Shown here one piece after another: positions 1-11,468 of a DNA stretch of 64,000 nucleotides. The notes beneath the pieces were generated by a model, which worked only from the letters and a program-made list of their open reading frames with translations, had not been told where the DNA came from and searched no databases. How positions within the stretch are numbered: position 1 is the stretch's first letter; every line of letters begins with the position of its first letter. A program made the position numbers and the translations under genes. Source of the stretch: Schistocerca nitens (Eukaryota; Arthropoda; Insecta; Orthoptera; Acrididae); assembly GCF_023898315.1 (NCBI RefSeq), contig NC_064622.1:167916178-167980177 (forward strand). Direction: 5' to 3'.

Positions 1-738
1 CTCAACGAGAACACTAATTAGTTAACCATATGATTACATTGGCACAATTATTGTATGACATTTCTCTGATTGATTTGCGGCGAATTGTCTATGACCCTGC
101 CGAAAGACTAAGCCTTAGGCACAATTTCAATAAAATGTCTTCCTTCAGAATATTGGGTTTCTCGTGTTAGGAACGAATATCGTAAAGGAAGCTTAAGAAA
201 ACCATCAGCAACAAGCATCAACAGAGTTAGAGGTTTGAACAGAGGTATAGCTAATTTGTCCTTTCCCAACCTGAATGCCATTTTCGGAATGCATCGTGTT
301 ACATATTTTGTTACATGTTCAGTTAATAAAGTGTGTTACTTTCTTATAATAGGAATTTTGCTGTCTGTTTGTCATACTGTTGGTATTACCCTGTAAGGGC
401 ATCCGGAACAATACCGACAGACTGAAGGCTTGAGAATGTTTATACAGCTCCAAAGGTATTCAAAATTTTTCGATTTTTCTGGTACAGCTATGCTTCTAAC
501 ATTCCTGTGTCCCACGGGGTGCCATGAATCTTTTCATGGAATAGACAAGAAAAAAAAAGCTCTTAAGGTATCGATATTCCCCTAGACTCCCCTAAGAAAC
601 ATCTAAGTTTTTTTGCCCCCTGGAAGCCGTTAGATACGCAAATCCCCAACTGGTACCGTGTTTCGTGAACCGTATTAGCCGTGTATTAATACACATCTTT
701 ACTGTAGACAAGTAACGGTAAAAGAGCTTCACAATGCT
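1..738. other. AT-rich sequence, no gene seen
   Basis: No frame of useful length shows a recognisable domain on either strand, and no repeat seen elsewhere in the window matches here. It looks like ordinary intergenic or decayed repeat DNA. Confidence 0.5.
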
Positions 739-824
739 GTTATTGTTGTGGCGTTCAGAAAGATGTTTGACGCAGCTCTCCATGCTAGTCGATCGTGTAC
801 AAGCCTCTTCATCTCTGCGTAATT
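739..824 (-). mobile_element. 3'-end fragment of a (CAA)n-tailed LINE
   Basis: The stretch matches the extreme 3' end of the LINE family seen at 19009 and 27085: a TTG-rich tail followed by the conserved block with GCAGCTCTCCATGCTA and CTTCATCTC. Only about 85 bp remain, so it is a heavily 5'-truncated or eroded copy. Several mismatches to the two larger copies suggest an older insertion or a sister subfamily. Confidence 0.6.
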
Positions 825-3784
825 CGATAATAGATGATACTGACCACAAATGACGTGTGATTTAGTTCACCAACAACTCGATCAGCTGACTTGTGGCCGC
901 AGCCATTGCAGGCGGCTTCTGGAATAATGTTCAGTTTATCTTTGTCTTTATTATAGTATTTTCAGTATAGATTACTTTTTTACAATGATGATATCTTGTA
1001 CAGTGTCTGGTTGCACCGAAAGATGTACGAAAGGAACTAATACTTCGTTCCAAGGTAAAGCTGTTCTAAAAAATACAGAAAAATAAAGACCGATACCGTT
1101 ACGAAACAGATCTGAATGTCCCTCTATTTCAGATTATATTTGTATCTAAATGTTGCGAACTAAATGGTAAGGGTCATTATATATCTATCTCATAAAAATA
1201 CGTGTGGAAATTTATGAACACTACCTGCAGGGAAGGCAATGGCAAGCCACCTCCACTAGGACCTTGCCTAGTCGGCGGTGCGGGTTTCTGGCATCGTCCT
1301 CCTACACTCCTCGGAGTATGGGACCTCGTCATCAGTTACAGGGACTCTTTTTTTCTGTTTTCTGTTCGGTTTCATAACTTGTTCTTACGTTATCTCAAAA
1401 CCGGTTATAGTTTCCCACCGATGAAGTATGAAACTATTTGCACCCTTGCTTCGAAGAGGGAGTATTTTAAGCCAAACGGCTACACAAAGCTATGAAGCAA
1501 ACATATTTTGAAACCTTTGCCGGGATATTTCCATATGTTGAAACTTAGGATGTATGTTGGTCCTCAGATTTAAAACTGGAACTGCCAAGAATTTAGACAA
1601 CAGAATATTAAGATATAACTACAAGAGTTTTCTCTGTAACCAACGTTTTTTAATACATTTCGCTTCTTGACATCGTTTCGGTATCTGTACTGGATTAATC
1701 AAAAGTCATTGATAATAAACGCTTATTTTGTGTAATAATTGGACTTTTGGATAGAAATGACGTCGTTTCTTAGACAATCAAAATAAAGCATTGTTGAGGA
1801 AACGTCAGAAAACTGAATGCTTCCAAACTGATAATTCCTTGTGAAAGCGGTGAACTATATCACTCACTGTCCGACAAAAAGCAGGAATCCATTGTGTAAT
1901 TCTAATTCTGTCATTTGTAAAAAGAAAGAATCGTCAATACAGTGTTTCAAACTGTTTGTTACCCTTTCACCTGTCCAAATATAAACAATATTTATCACAT
2001 GGCAGTTCGAACACGCCCTCTGAACGTAACTAGCGTTAAAACATTCATGGATCCCTTGCGGAGAAACCGTGCACCTGACACATTTTTGTCACATGAAGAA
2101 GTGTTCCTTTTTATCCCTCCAAACGCTCTAATATTATGTACATGTAATTTTTTTTTACTCTCTGTATATGACAGCCCCGTGGTCTACATATAGCTACTTT
2201 AGATCTAGCTAACGCTTCAGCAAAGTGGATCTCGTCATCGGTGACATATCAACGCATATTCTCACTGTAAATGCCTCGACAGCTCGTCGTAATGAAATAT
2301 GCGAACCAAACTGCAGGGACAAGTATCATCACTATTAAGCTACACGCCACACAAGAAATGTTTTCCAAGAAATCGACAACATATGAAATCCTTATGAAAA
2401 TGAGATAAGCGCAGTGAGCTCAATTTCAATACGACACAGTCTCTATGTCTAGTTTTCCATTCCATCTCGGAAGTTCCGTAATTACGTGTGTATCTTTGCT
2501 CCTGTTTACATCCACATATCAAATGCTATGTTTGGCTTTACGCCATTGGAACAGAAACATGGTTAACTTCAGAGATAGAAAATGCAATTCCTTCCTGCAG
2601 AATGTTATACTGCGCACATTTCTAACTAATTTAATTTAGGGAAATACATTGAAAATACACAATAAAAATGATATGATTATGTATGAACCATTTATAAATA
2701 AAATCATGAAGAAATTCATACTCGTATTGAATATTATCTAAGCATGATTATTGGCTATTTTTCATATAAATTCAAACAGACGTCGGTGCTACCTGTAGTC
2801 AATTCTTCGAACTACTGTAATATTCAATTTCTTGTAAAGTACATGAAATTTTGAAATTTCAAAATTTTAATCATGATGCAGAGCAGCTTGTTACATTAAG
2901 GTTGTGATTATTGTAACTTAATTATGTAATTATATTGATGAATATGAACGAAAGAAAATTTTTCAAAATGAGGAAATAAAATTGTAGAGAAATAGAAACA
3001 TTCCATCGTTCATGCTACCGACACTGTTAACCTGCTTATAACGTGCACGTACCTTTAATGATTGTGTTTCAGTCTATCTCACAAGCGAGAATATGTTGGA
3101 TCATATATGGGCCTCATAGTTTCACCTGTAAGTAGGGCCAGAACTAGTGATCAATACACACCTTCAGAGACTAATGAAGATAAAACGAGTATCTTCAGGT
3201 AACAATAAACAGGTAAACAAAAGTACAAATAGGAACAATATTTCTGAGTACTCCATTAGTCTGGTATTCAAAAATGATACACAGAAAAAAGTTCCAAGTT
3301 TTTGACAACATATCTCTCTCACCCCATGAGATGAGAACGTCTCTTGAAACTATGTCAATATGCACTATTAAGCCAACAACCAATGAACAGTACTTCCGAC
3401 CGTTATCTTCTTCCTACTGTATTCAGGCTGAAAAATTATAAACTCTGGTCGCAAATTTTTGCTTACACCCAGGTGCACTTAGTCTAGAGCAATAAGGAAT
3501 GTAAATCACTAGTGAGATTTTTGTTTTTTGGATACTGTAATAAATATTATGCTCTAAGACACAGGACGGTGTCCATTGGCATAGTATTTAATGCAGCAGT
3601 GATCATAATCATCATTTATATGAACAAAGTAATATGAAAGAACTTAACTTGCTGTAATATTTCAATCGAATGGCCTTCAGAGGACAGAGCTTCCCATTCC
3701 TTTTAGACCTTCTTCATGCTGTAGAACCAACATCTTGGGAAGAGAAGATCACCGATGTGTATTACACAGTCGCATCGTTGCATA
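825..3784. other. Long stretch without a recognisable gene
   Basis: The sequence is AT-rich and its open frames are short and without family resemblance. At 1205-1340 there is a GC-richer block (GGAAGGCAATGGCAAGCC, then a CGGAGTATGGGACCTCGTCATC end) that resembles a retroelement tail found in grasshoppers. It has no second copy in this window, so I cannot define it. Confidence 0.5.
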
Positions 3785-4147
3785 ATGGATAAAGTGATAC
3801 AAAACACGGACAACTGCCTTATACTTAACAATGAAATTCGCCAAATACACGTGCAATTGAGATGTTATTTTTATTTTATTTGCGCTAACAGTTTCGACAG
3901 TTCATTATGCCATCTTCAGGCCCCTATTCATCTTTCAATAATAACCGAAGGAAGCACTTGAGCTAGGAATTCACGACATCCAGAACCATGTCATAGTATG
4001 CCAGTTTCGATTATTTTTGAGAGATGCATATGGGGCCTGAAAATGGCATAATGAAGTGCCGAAACTGGTAGGGAAAATAAACGTCTGTATGGCGAATTTC
4101 ATTGTTAAATATTTGACAAGGCACTGTCCGATGTCCATAATGTTTCA
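3780..4147. repeat. Fold-back (inverted-repeat) element 1
   Basis: The arms at about 3780-3934 and 4010-4147 are inverted copies of each other, joined by about 75 bp. Shared blocks include AACAATGAAATTCGCC and TTCATTATGCCAT. There is no coding capacity, so this is a non-autonomous fold-back or MITE-like unit. Each arm ends towards the centre in a hammerhead-like motif, CTGANRA + TGGC…G(C/T)C + GAAAC, on the minus strand at 3891-3919 and the plus strand at 4037-4065. The arms differ at many positions, which suggests an old insertion. Family and mobilising enzyme are unknown. Confidence 0.75.
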
Positions 4148-5421
4148 ACAGAGACCGCCTTGTACATCTAGTGCTCTACATCTTGTATATACTGGAAAAG
4201 GACGTTTTGATTAAAGATTGACTGAAGCTGCACAAAATGAATTTTTGCTCATTGTCGAATTGGTATGCGACATAAGCCTATCTTCCGTAACACCGGAAAA
4301 GATTAAACCTTTCATGGTAATCAACGTGCAATACAAAGTTATGGATTCGCTTAGTCATTCTTAGGTGCATCGTGAACGTACCGTGTCACAACTTGTCCAT
4401 TATTGTATTCGTGCTACCTTGGACTTACTTGCTATAGAAGGCAGAATATTTGCCAGTTTCGTTAAACAGTCGATTACTGGTATCCATCTGAGAAGATTTT
4501 GTTTAAATTGCATGCCCTATAGTTTCATCGGTTTTTGTGATTGCACTGGTGGCATTATCGTAATTTTAGGAAAAAACCATCCACCTGCGAATAGGACTCG
4601 TGCAATGAGGGTTCCGTACAAACTTAATTATGTATACAGACAGTCCATCCACTTCGGGAATCGAGAATCTTGACGATTTTTGCCTGTTATATGCTACGTT
4701 GATACTGGTAACATACTGGTCACAGGGATTCCAAGACATTCCAGAATGTTTCAATTTCAAATTTGAAATCGGATAACAAATGGCAAAAGAAATATTTTTT
4801 CGTTTGATATAATTAGAAATTAACAATTTTCTGATTTTTTTTCCTTTACCTGTGCTGTAAAACAATACTTCTTGCCAGACATCATGATTCTACGTGAAGG
4901 TAAAGTACCCGTTAAGTTTTTAATGAGTGAGCCTGCAAGTATCAAAACATGTTACATAAGTGTCTTTTGACTGCATTGACTTAGAAGCCAAGGGACTGTA
5001 GACCTTAACACATGACATAAATTTCACATGTATCCAATCCTGAGAAAAATGGTTTTAAATCGTCACTTGGAGAGACAGACAGATGGACAACAGAGTGATT
5101 CTATGAGGCTTCCGATTTTACCGACTGAAGGACAGAACACTATGAAAGCTACTGAAACAGTGCTGAGAGCATTGCTAATTGTACATGAGTATCTTGAGTT
5201 CCAGAGAACTGCAACAACGTCCACCAGCCATTACATGAATTTTTGGAATATCTTGCATGTGCAGTCAAGCGTAGGGAAAGAAGAAAGAGTAGGGTTTAAC
5301 TTCCTGTTAACGGGGAAATTGTTGAAACTCGGATCGATTAGGATGAGGAAGGAAATCGGTCGCGGGAATTTCAAAGAAACCCAAATTTTTGAACGTGCCT
5401 GCTTGGTTCAATGACCATTAA
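4148..5421. other. No supported gene; one unrecognised 128-codon frame
   Basis: The longest frame (5028-5414, plus) encodes a protein I do not recognise, with no motif, signal peptide or membrane segment. Part of it overlaps a GACAGACAGATGGACAAC-type block that resembles low-complexity repeat DNA. I do not call it a gene. Confidence 0.45.
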
Positions 5422-5423
5422 TA

Positions 5424-6826
5424 CACTACTGGCCATTAAAATTGCTACACCACGAAGATGACGTGCTACAGACGCGAAATTTAACCGACAGGAAGAAGAT
5501 GCTGTGATATGCAAATGATTAGCTTTTCAGAGCATTCACACAAGGTTGGCGCCGGTGGCGACACCTACAACGTGCTGATATGAGGAAAGTTTCCAACCGA
5601 TTTCTCATACACAAACAGTTGTTGACCGGCATTGCCTGGTGAAACGTTGTTGTGACGCCCCGTGTAAGGTGGAGAAATGCGTACCATCACGTTTCCGAAT
5701 TTGATAAAGGTCGGATTGTAGCCTATCACGATTGCGGATTATCGTACCGCGACATTGCTGCTCGCGTTGGTCGAGATCCAATGACTGTTAGCAGAATATG
5801 GAATCGGTGGGTTCAGGAGGGTAATACGGAACGCCGCGCTGGATCCAAAGGGCCTCGTATCACTAGCAGTTGAGATGACGGGCATCTTATCCGCATGGCT
5901 GTAACGGATCGTGCAGTCACGTCTCGATCCCTGAGTCAACAGATGGGGACGTTTGCAAGACAACAACCATCTGCACGAACAGTTCGACGACGTTTGCAGC
6001 AGCATGAACTATCAGCTCTGAGACCTTGGCTGCAGTTACCCTTGACGCTGCATCACAGACAAGAGCGTCTGCGATGGTGCACTCAACGACGAACCTGTTT
6101 GCACGAATGGCAAAACGTCATTTTTTCGGATGAATCCAGGTTCTGTTTACAGCATCATGATGGTCGAATCCGTGTTTGGCGACTTCGCTGTGAACGCACG
6201 TTGGAAGCGTGTATTCGTCATCGCCATACTGGCGTATCACCCAGCGTGATAGTATGGGGTGCCATTGGTTACACGTCTTGGTGACCTCTTGCTCAAATTG
6301 ACGGAACTTTGAACAATGGTCGTTACATTTCAGATGTGTTACGACCCGTGGCTCTACCCTTCATTCGATCCCTGCGAATCCCTACATTTCAGCAGGATAA
6401 TGCACCGCATGTTGCAGGTGCTGTACGGGCCTTTCTGGATACAGAAAATGTTCGACTGCTGCCCTAGCCAGCACATTCTCCAGATCTCTCACCAATTGAA
6501 AACGTCTGATCAATGGTGGCCGAGCAACTGGCTCGTCACAATACGCCAGTCACTACTCTTGATAAACTGTGGTATCGTGTTGAAGCTGCATGGGCAGTTG
6601 TACCTGTACACGCCATCCAAGCTTTGTTTGACTCAATTCACAGGCGTATCAAGGCCGTTATTACGGCCAGAGGTGGTTGTTCCGGGTACTGTATCTCAGG
6701 ATCTATGCACCCAAATTGCATGAAAATGTAATCACATGTCAGTTCTAGAATTATATATTTGTCCAATGAATACCCGTTTATCATATGCATTTCTTCTTGG
6801 TGTAGCAATTTTAATGGCCAGTAGTG
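5424..6826 (+). mobile_element. Tc1-like DNA transposon, full length, inactive (family Tc1-A)
   Basis: This 1,403-bp element has near-perfect terminal inverted repeats of about 35 bp (outer sequence CACTACTGGCCATTAAAATT) and is flanked by the TA target duplication at 5422-5423 and 6827-6828. Length and ends are typical of the Tc1/mariner superfamily. It encodes one decayed transposase. A 5' fragment of the same family lies at 15159, and the relic at 38990-40002 keeps a diverged version of the same right end. Mobility would need enzyme from another copy. Confidence 0.95.
5652..6731 (+). pseudogene. Tc1-like transposase pseudogene
   Basis: A single frame reads through the gene but is stopped four times: TGA at 5871, TGA at 6282, and two more near 6468 and 6508 where tryptophan would be expected. 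The normal start also seems lost, because ACG stands where ATG is expected at 5655. Recognisable parts, in order, are the helix-turn-helix (FDKGRIVAYHDCGLSYRDIA), a second helix-turn-helix, FSDESRF with the first catalytic Asp, the FQQDNA motif with the second Asp (one residue missing after it), and SPDLSPIENV with the catalytic Glu. The family enzyme cuts and pastes DNA at TA sites in the nucleus; this copy cannot make a full protein. Confidence 0.92.
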
Positions 6827-6884
6827 TAAATTAAAATTAAAACAAATGAGCCCTAGGTCACAATTTTTTAGTCTTATTATCCAG

Positions 6885-6915
6885 GTTTCAACGCTTCTAA
6901 GAGTGCCTTCATCAG
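6885..6915 (-). other. Hammerhead-like motif (isolated)
   Basis: On the minus strand the sequence reads CTGATGA, a stretch that could form a weak stem, then GAAACC. CTGATGA and GAAA are the two conserved strands of a hammerhead ribozyme core. The intervening stem is poor in this copy (GGC opposite GTT). No surrounding retroelement is recognisable, so this is only a candidate remnant. Confidence 0.35.
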
Positions 6916-7930
6916 AATTTAGACATTTAAAGTGGTCTATAACATAACTGCAAATGTATGGGAAGAAAAAAATATTTTATGTAAAAAAATGTAAGTACTG
7001 ACTCACAATACAAGACAGAGACAGTACTTACATGTCACGTATAAAATAAATAACAGGTCAGAAGGGCTTTAGTCACAAAACATTTACAAGGAATGTGTGA
7101 AGACGAGCCTCTAAGGGCTGCTCATACCTGTACAGCCACAGGTTGCAAAACATTGTGGGGTTGAAGTTTTAAGGTGGGTAGGTGGGGGGAGGGGGGGCGG
7201 GGCACGGGGGGGAGTGTAATAGCATTCCGCCAGAAATTATCTTGGAGAGCGACTTCGAACATTTTCGCGAGGTCAGAAGAGAGACCACATATCTTATCAG
7301 ACTGTCCCTTCTTGTCAATGCTTTCCATACGGTCCTCTCCTCACCAGTACTGCGGAGAACCTCCTCATTTCTTATCGTATCAGTCTGTTTAACTGAGAAT
7401 CTGACCCGAAGGATCTCTAAATGTTGTTCACGTAAAGAAAACGAACCATTAATTACTAAATTTGACCTTGAAATATTCCGCGTAAACTGCTTTTGCTTTT
7501 AACTACGTTTAAACACACTAAAGAATTGAAATGTAGCGTTTGTAAATCATGGCTCCCGGGCGGAATATAGAAATTCGGCCCGCGTCTCGTCCGTTCTTTA
7601 TTAGTAACGGCGGGCGATCGCGCAATCTGTCTCGCGACACAAAAACATCTGTGAGTTAACTTTTGACCAGTATGTCCTAATGGAATTTATACTTGATTAA
7701 GACAATCAAAAATAACTTGAACTTCTATAGATTAAAGCACGAAGATGACTGGAGAATCTAGTTTACAGTCACGGTACACCCATAAATATACTTCACTCTT
7801 TTATCACTGCCGATTAGTTTTATGACTGGTTCCAATCAGGGTCGTAGGAGTACAGTAGAATCAAAGAGAACTAGTTTTAACTCAGCTTATAACTGTCCCT
7901 CTGAAAACGAACTATAATTTACGAAGATAC

Positions 7931-8123
7931 GGTTTCCAGCTCTGAGGGAGCTAATTAATTAAAATGTTTCTGAAAAAAACTTTGATTTCATTTGAACTGA
8001 GTAATAAATGTATTGTTTCCCTTTTTCGGTTGCCTGCTCTGAGGGAGCAAATTAATTTAAATGTTTCTGAAAAAACTTTGATTTAATTTGAACTGAGTAA
8101 CAACTGTGTTGTTTCACTTATAG
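7931..8123. repeat. Tandem duplication, two units of about 97 bp
   Basis: Two adjacent copies share the blocks TCTGAGGGAGC, AATGTTTCTGAAAAAA, TTTGAACTGAGTAA and TTGTTTC with few differences. The spacing between equivalent points (7939 and 8036) is 97 bp. It is non-coding. Confidence 0.85.
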
Positions 8124-10074
8124 ACGAGATGGATCAATGCTGCTCAGTAAATTTCGTAGCACTGTGGCTGCCATTTTGCATTTGAACTTATTAGTAAAAT
8201 TTTCAGTTATTTAGAACTTACTGATTCTACGTTTCAAAAGAAACCACCCATTAAGAAATCAACATAGTCCATTGCGCCCGCTATTTGATACTAAAATAAA
8301 GATAGTTCTGAAGGAGCAAATATCTTATGACCAAGCATTTAAGTTGCGACTGATAACGATTGTTGTACCAATTAAATGCTCTCTGAAAACTCTTACAGAA
8401 TGTTTATAAAAATATTATGATCAGGAAACAGGATGTGAAATGAATCCTGGGAGAATAAATTTAAAATTAATTTGAATAAACTGCATCTATTCTGAAAACG
8501 ATTGCACCATTTGAATCAAAATTACTGGCTGCAAATCTCCACAATTGTAACTTGCTTACAATTACGTAAATGTTCTTTCCTTGTATGCTGGAGGAGTTGT
8601 AGTACTGTAGATGTAATTTTGTGGCTGGTGGTTGGTTCTTCACGTCTCAGTATTGATGGAAAAGAATGCAACGAGCCATTTTGCTCCCCTCCGCCATTAC
8701 GCTAACAGATGCAGTGTCCAACATTTCCATCTAGGTGAAGTGTGGGAAACCTTGCATTCCTTGCCTCGTACTTTTAAAAGGTCACCTTTTCTTCCAGATG
8801 AAACGGCCGCACCAAACATCAGCGTCGTGGACACAAGGTTACCAGACACATTCTCTACACCTCAGAATATACGAACAGTCAGATGTGCAAGCCCGCATCC
8901 AGAAGACTCTACAATTGAAGCGCTGAGAACTATAAACGCTTAAAGCCCACCGTCATCGATTTTGAAACTCATTCTCCTGACGTCCATTGATCTTATGGTG
9001 AACCAGCTTTATCTGTATCTGTAACCCCACACTGTATATAGGAACATTCACGAAAAGCTGCCTCACCGATTTCTCGGATGTTCATTTCCATAACGGCCTA
9101 AAGAACAAATCATAATTTTGTTGCTCTGTGCTAGTCAGTTGCTGTCTAGGGTAGACAATATAATTTCGTGTCTATATCCATGTACATAGTAGTAATACTT
9201 CATAACTAGAGGTGTACTGGCAGTTTTATTTGAACCTCAAGTGACAGAACGAGCTTAATGACAACGGTGATAACGAGGATCATGAAGTCTTGGAATAGGT
9301 CATAATTGTGTGTGTGACGCTTTTAATATCTGTACTTTATTAGTAATGTGAGAGAACATTTCTCGTGAAGAATATTCTAAATCTAATTTCACATTAATTA
9401 TAAACTTTACGACAAGCAAAACACTATTGTCACTATCCTATATACAGATATTTTGCGAATTAACATTAATAATAAATATAATCTTAAATATTAATTTATG
9501 TTTCATAACAAAGTGGGTATATTGTTTTTCGTAGGAAGTGTAGGATGTTGGTACTTGGTTAAAAACAGTTTAGACCTACGAGATGGTGGTTTCTCTATAA
9601 ATTTGAGTTTCACAAAGATCTATTTTTCTGAAAACTTTGTTTCTGCGCTTTGGGCCGTTATGGTTCTCTGTGCCTAAATTGTTCTTTCTTTTCCGTTTTC
9701 TTGCTCACCACGCTGCACTGAAAGGTGATTTTGACAATTCGGAGCTAAAACCCACAATGGAGCCCCGCACTGCCTCCGTTTATACAAACTGGTTATTCTT
9801 CTGTTGACTAGCCCTGAGATATTAACAGTCACTTTATAATAAATAAATAAACATTGTAATACCCTTAAGAATAATAACCATTTCTTTACACTTTTCCATC
9901 TTTATTTAGGTGATAACAAATAATAGTAAATAGCTGAATAGTTGAATAATCTGTATCGACTTTTGTACTTTAGATAAAATTTTTAAAAATTTTCTTGAAA
10001 ATTATTTATGATTTTAACTGATACGTTACAAGCGCCACATCTCAGACGCTTCCACCCCCTTCTTTTCCGGTTTT

Positions 10075-11110
10075 CCCACAGTCCATGATTCACTTTTATA
10101 CAATGTGTGCCCCAAAAGTACATTCTCAGAAATTTCTTCCTCAAATTGAGGTCAATGCTTAATATTAGTACTTTCGTTTTGGCCAGGAATACCCTCCTCG
10201 CCTATACTAGTCTAGTTTTTATGTAAGATACTTTGCTTCCAAGGAAGCGGAATTCCTTCACTTCGTCTATTTCGTGGTCCAAAATTCTGACATCGATTGG
10301 TAACCTCATTTCTACCATTCCTCATTACTTAAGTCTTTCTTTGGTTTAATCTCACCTCACAGTGTATGCTCATTAAGCGGTTCATTCCAGTCTGTATGTC
10401 CTGTAATTCTTATTCTCTTTCACTGAGGATAGCAGGCTCATTAGCGAATCTTATTATTGATAGGATTTCACCATTATTTATCCCACTTCTTAATCTTTCT
10501 TTTATTTCCGTCGTTGCTTCTTAGACGTATAGACTGAACATTAGGGCTGCAGACTACGTCCCCGTCTTACAACCTTTCTAATCCGACTACTTCGCTGTTG
10601 ATCTTCCATTCTCATTTTTCTCCCTAGGCTCTCGTACATATCGCACTCCAACAAGAACAACCCAAAAAAGCATACCGGAGAAAATTCTACTTAAAAAATT
10701 AATTCTATAAAACTTATATGCTTCCTTTAAATTTCAAGAAAGATTTTTTGACAGTAAATTCCATTCGATTTTTCGTGTTCGTTGGGATTCTTCACACGCA
10801 TTTCTCAGTGACATAAACTAAAGATGCCGTTTATCGACTAGTGTCACTTTTCTTTCCAGGGTGCGATATTGTATATTAAACCGTCTTTATCTTCAGATTA
10901 CACCTATTTTCCTGAGAATCTCGAGTATCTAGTACCATTTTACACAGTCAAATACTTTTTGTAGGTCGACAAATCCTATGAACGTCTCTTGACTCTTTTT
11001 ATGTCTCGCTTCTATTACCAGGTGCAACGTCACAACTGTCTCCCGGGTGCTTTTACCTTTCCTATAGCCAATCTTATCGTCTGGTAACAAGTTCTCTACT
11101 CTTTTTTTTT
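10075..11110 (-). mobile_element. Decayed LINE, reverse-transcriptase region (LINE-D)
   Basis: The minus strand keeps reverse-transcriptase motifs although no long frame survives. Motif A is seen at about 10933-10982 (GFVDLQKVFDCVKW, where FVDL-KAFD is usual). The catalytic YADD-type box at about 10423-10461 reads IRFANEPAILSE where FADD is expected, so both active-site Asp are lost. Overall similarity is to the RTE-like group, to which the (CAA)n-tailed family at 19009 and 27085 also seems to belong. The copy is old and inactive. Confidence 0.7.
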
Positions 11111-11139
11111 AATGTCACGAAATTTGGCATTTTACCTGC

Positions 11140-11345
11140 TTTGTGGCTGAGTGGACAGCGTGACAGATTGCCATGCTGGGAGTCCCGGTTCGATTTCCGG
11201 TCGAGTTGGAGATTTTATCCACTTGGGATCTGGGTGTCTGGTTGTTCCCGCTATCATTTCATCATCGTCGACGCGCAAGTTGCCAAAATGGCGTCAGATA
11301 AAATGATTTGCCCCAGGTAGCCAACGCAGTACCCCTGCCAATAAT
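11140..11345 (+). mobile_element. tRNA-headed SINE, family SINE-B
   Basis: The head has a Pol III A box (GTGGCTGAGTGG) and B box (GGTTCGATTTC) about 45 bp apart, followed by a GAGATTTTATCC…CATCATTTCATCATC body. It matches the elements at 23745 (plus) and 42612 (minus). It abuts the Penelope-like fragment; its target duplication is not clear. Confidence 0.8.
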
Positions 11346-11388
11346 CCGCCTTGAGCAAAACACGACTTTTATTTTATTCCCTAGACAC

Positions 11389-11415
11389 GTTTCGCTGTCG
11401 CTTCAGCATCGTCAG
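11389..11415 (-). other. Hammerhead-like motif in the 3' part of the Penelope-like copy
   Basis: Read on the minus strand: CTGACGA, T, stem GCTG, loop AAGCGA, stem CAGC, GAAACGTGTC. The 4-bp stem is perfect, and the same stem with a different loop occurs in the plus-strand Penelope-like copy at 13740. One extra base lies between the CTGANGA box and the stem compared with textbook hammerheads. Hammerhead ribozymes are known in the terminal repeats of many Penelope-like elements, which supports the reading. Confidence 0.6.
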
Positions 11416-11468
11416 TCAATTTTTTTCGTTATAATCTAACGTTGTTGTTTCCGTTCACAGTTCAAATA

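Larger units (their letters stand above)
6829..10070. other. No gene recognised; local repeats only
   Basis: Contents that can be named are a hammerhead-like motif (6885-6915), a G-rich run at 7160-7215, and a tandem duplication (7931-8123). The frames at 7182-7502 and 8632-8943 (103 codons) show no known domain. The remainder is AT-rich. Confidence 0.5.

Noticed and set aside
1205-1340. Possible SINE or LINE tail
   Set aside because: It resembles a grasshopper repeat from memory, but there is no second copy in the window, no target duplication and no tail to support boundaries.
5028-5414. 128-codon open frame as a host gene
   Set aside because: No recognised domain, no promoter or splice evidence, and it contains low-complexity repeat-like sequence.
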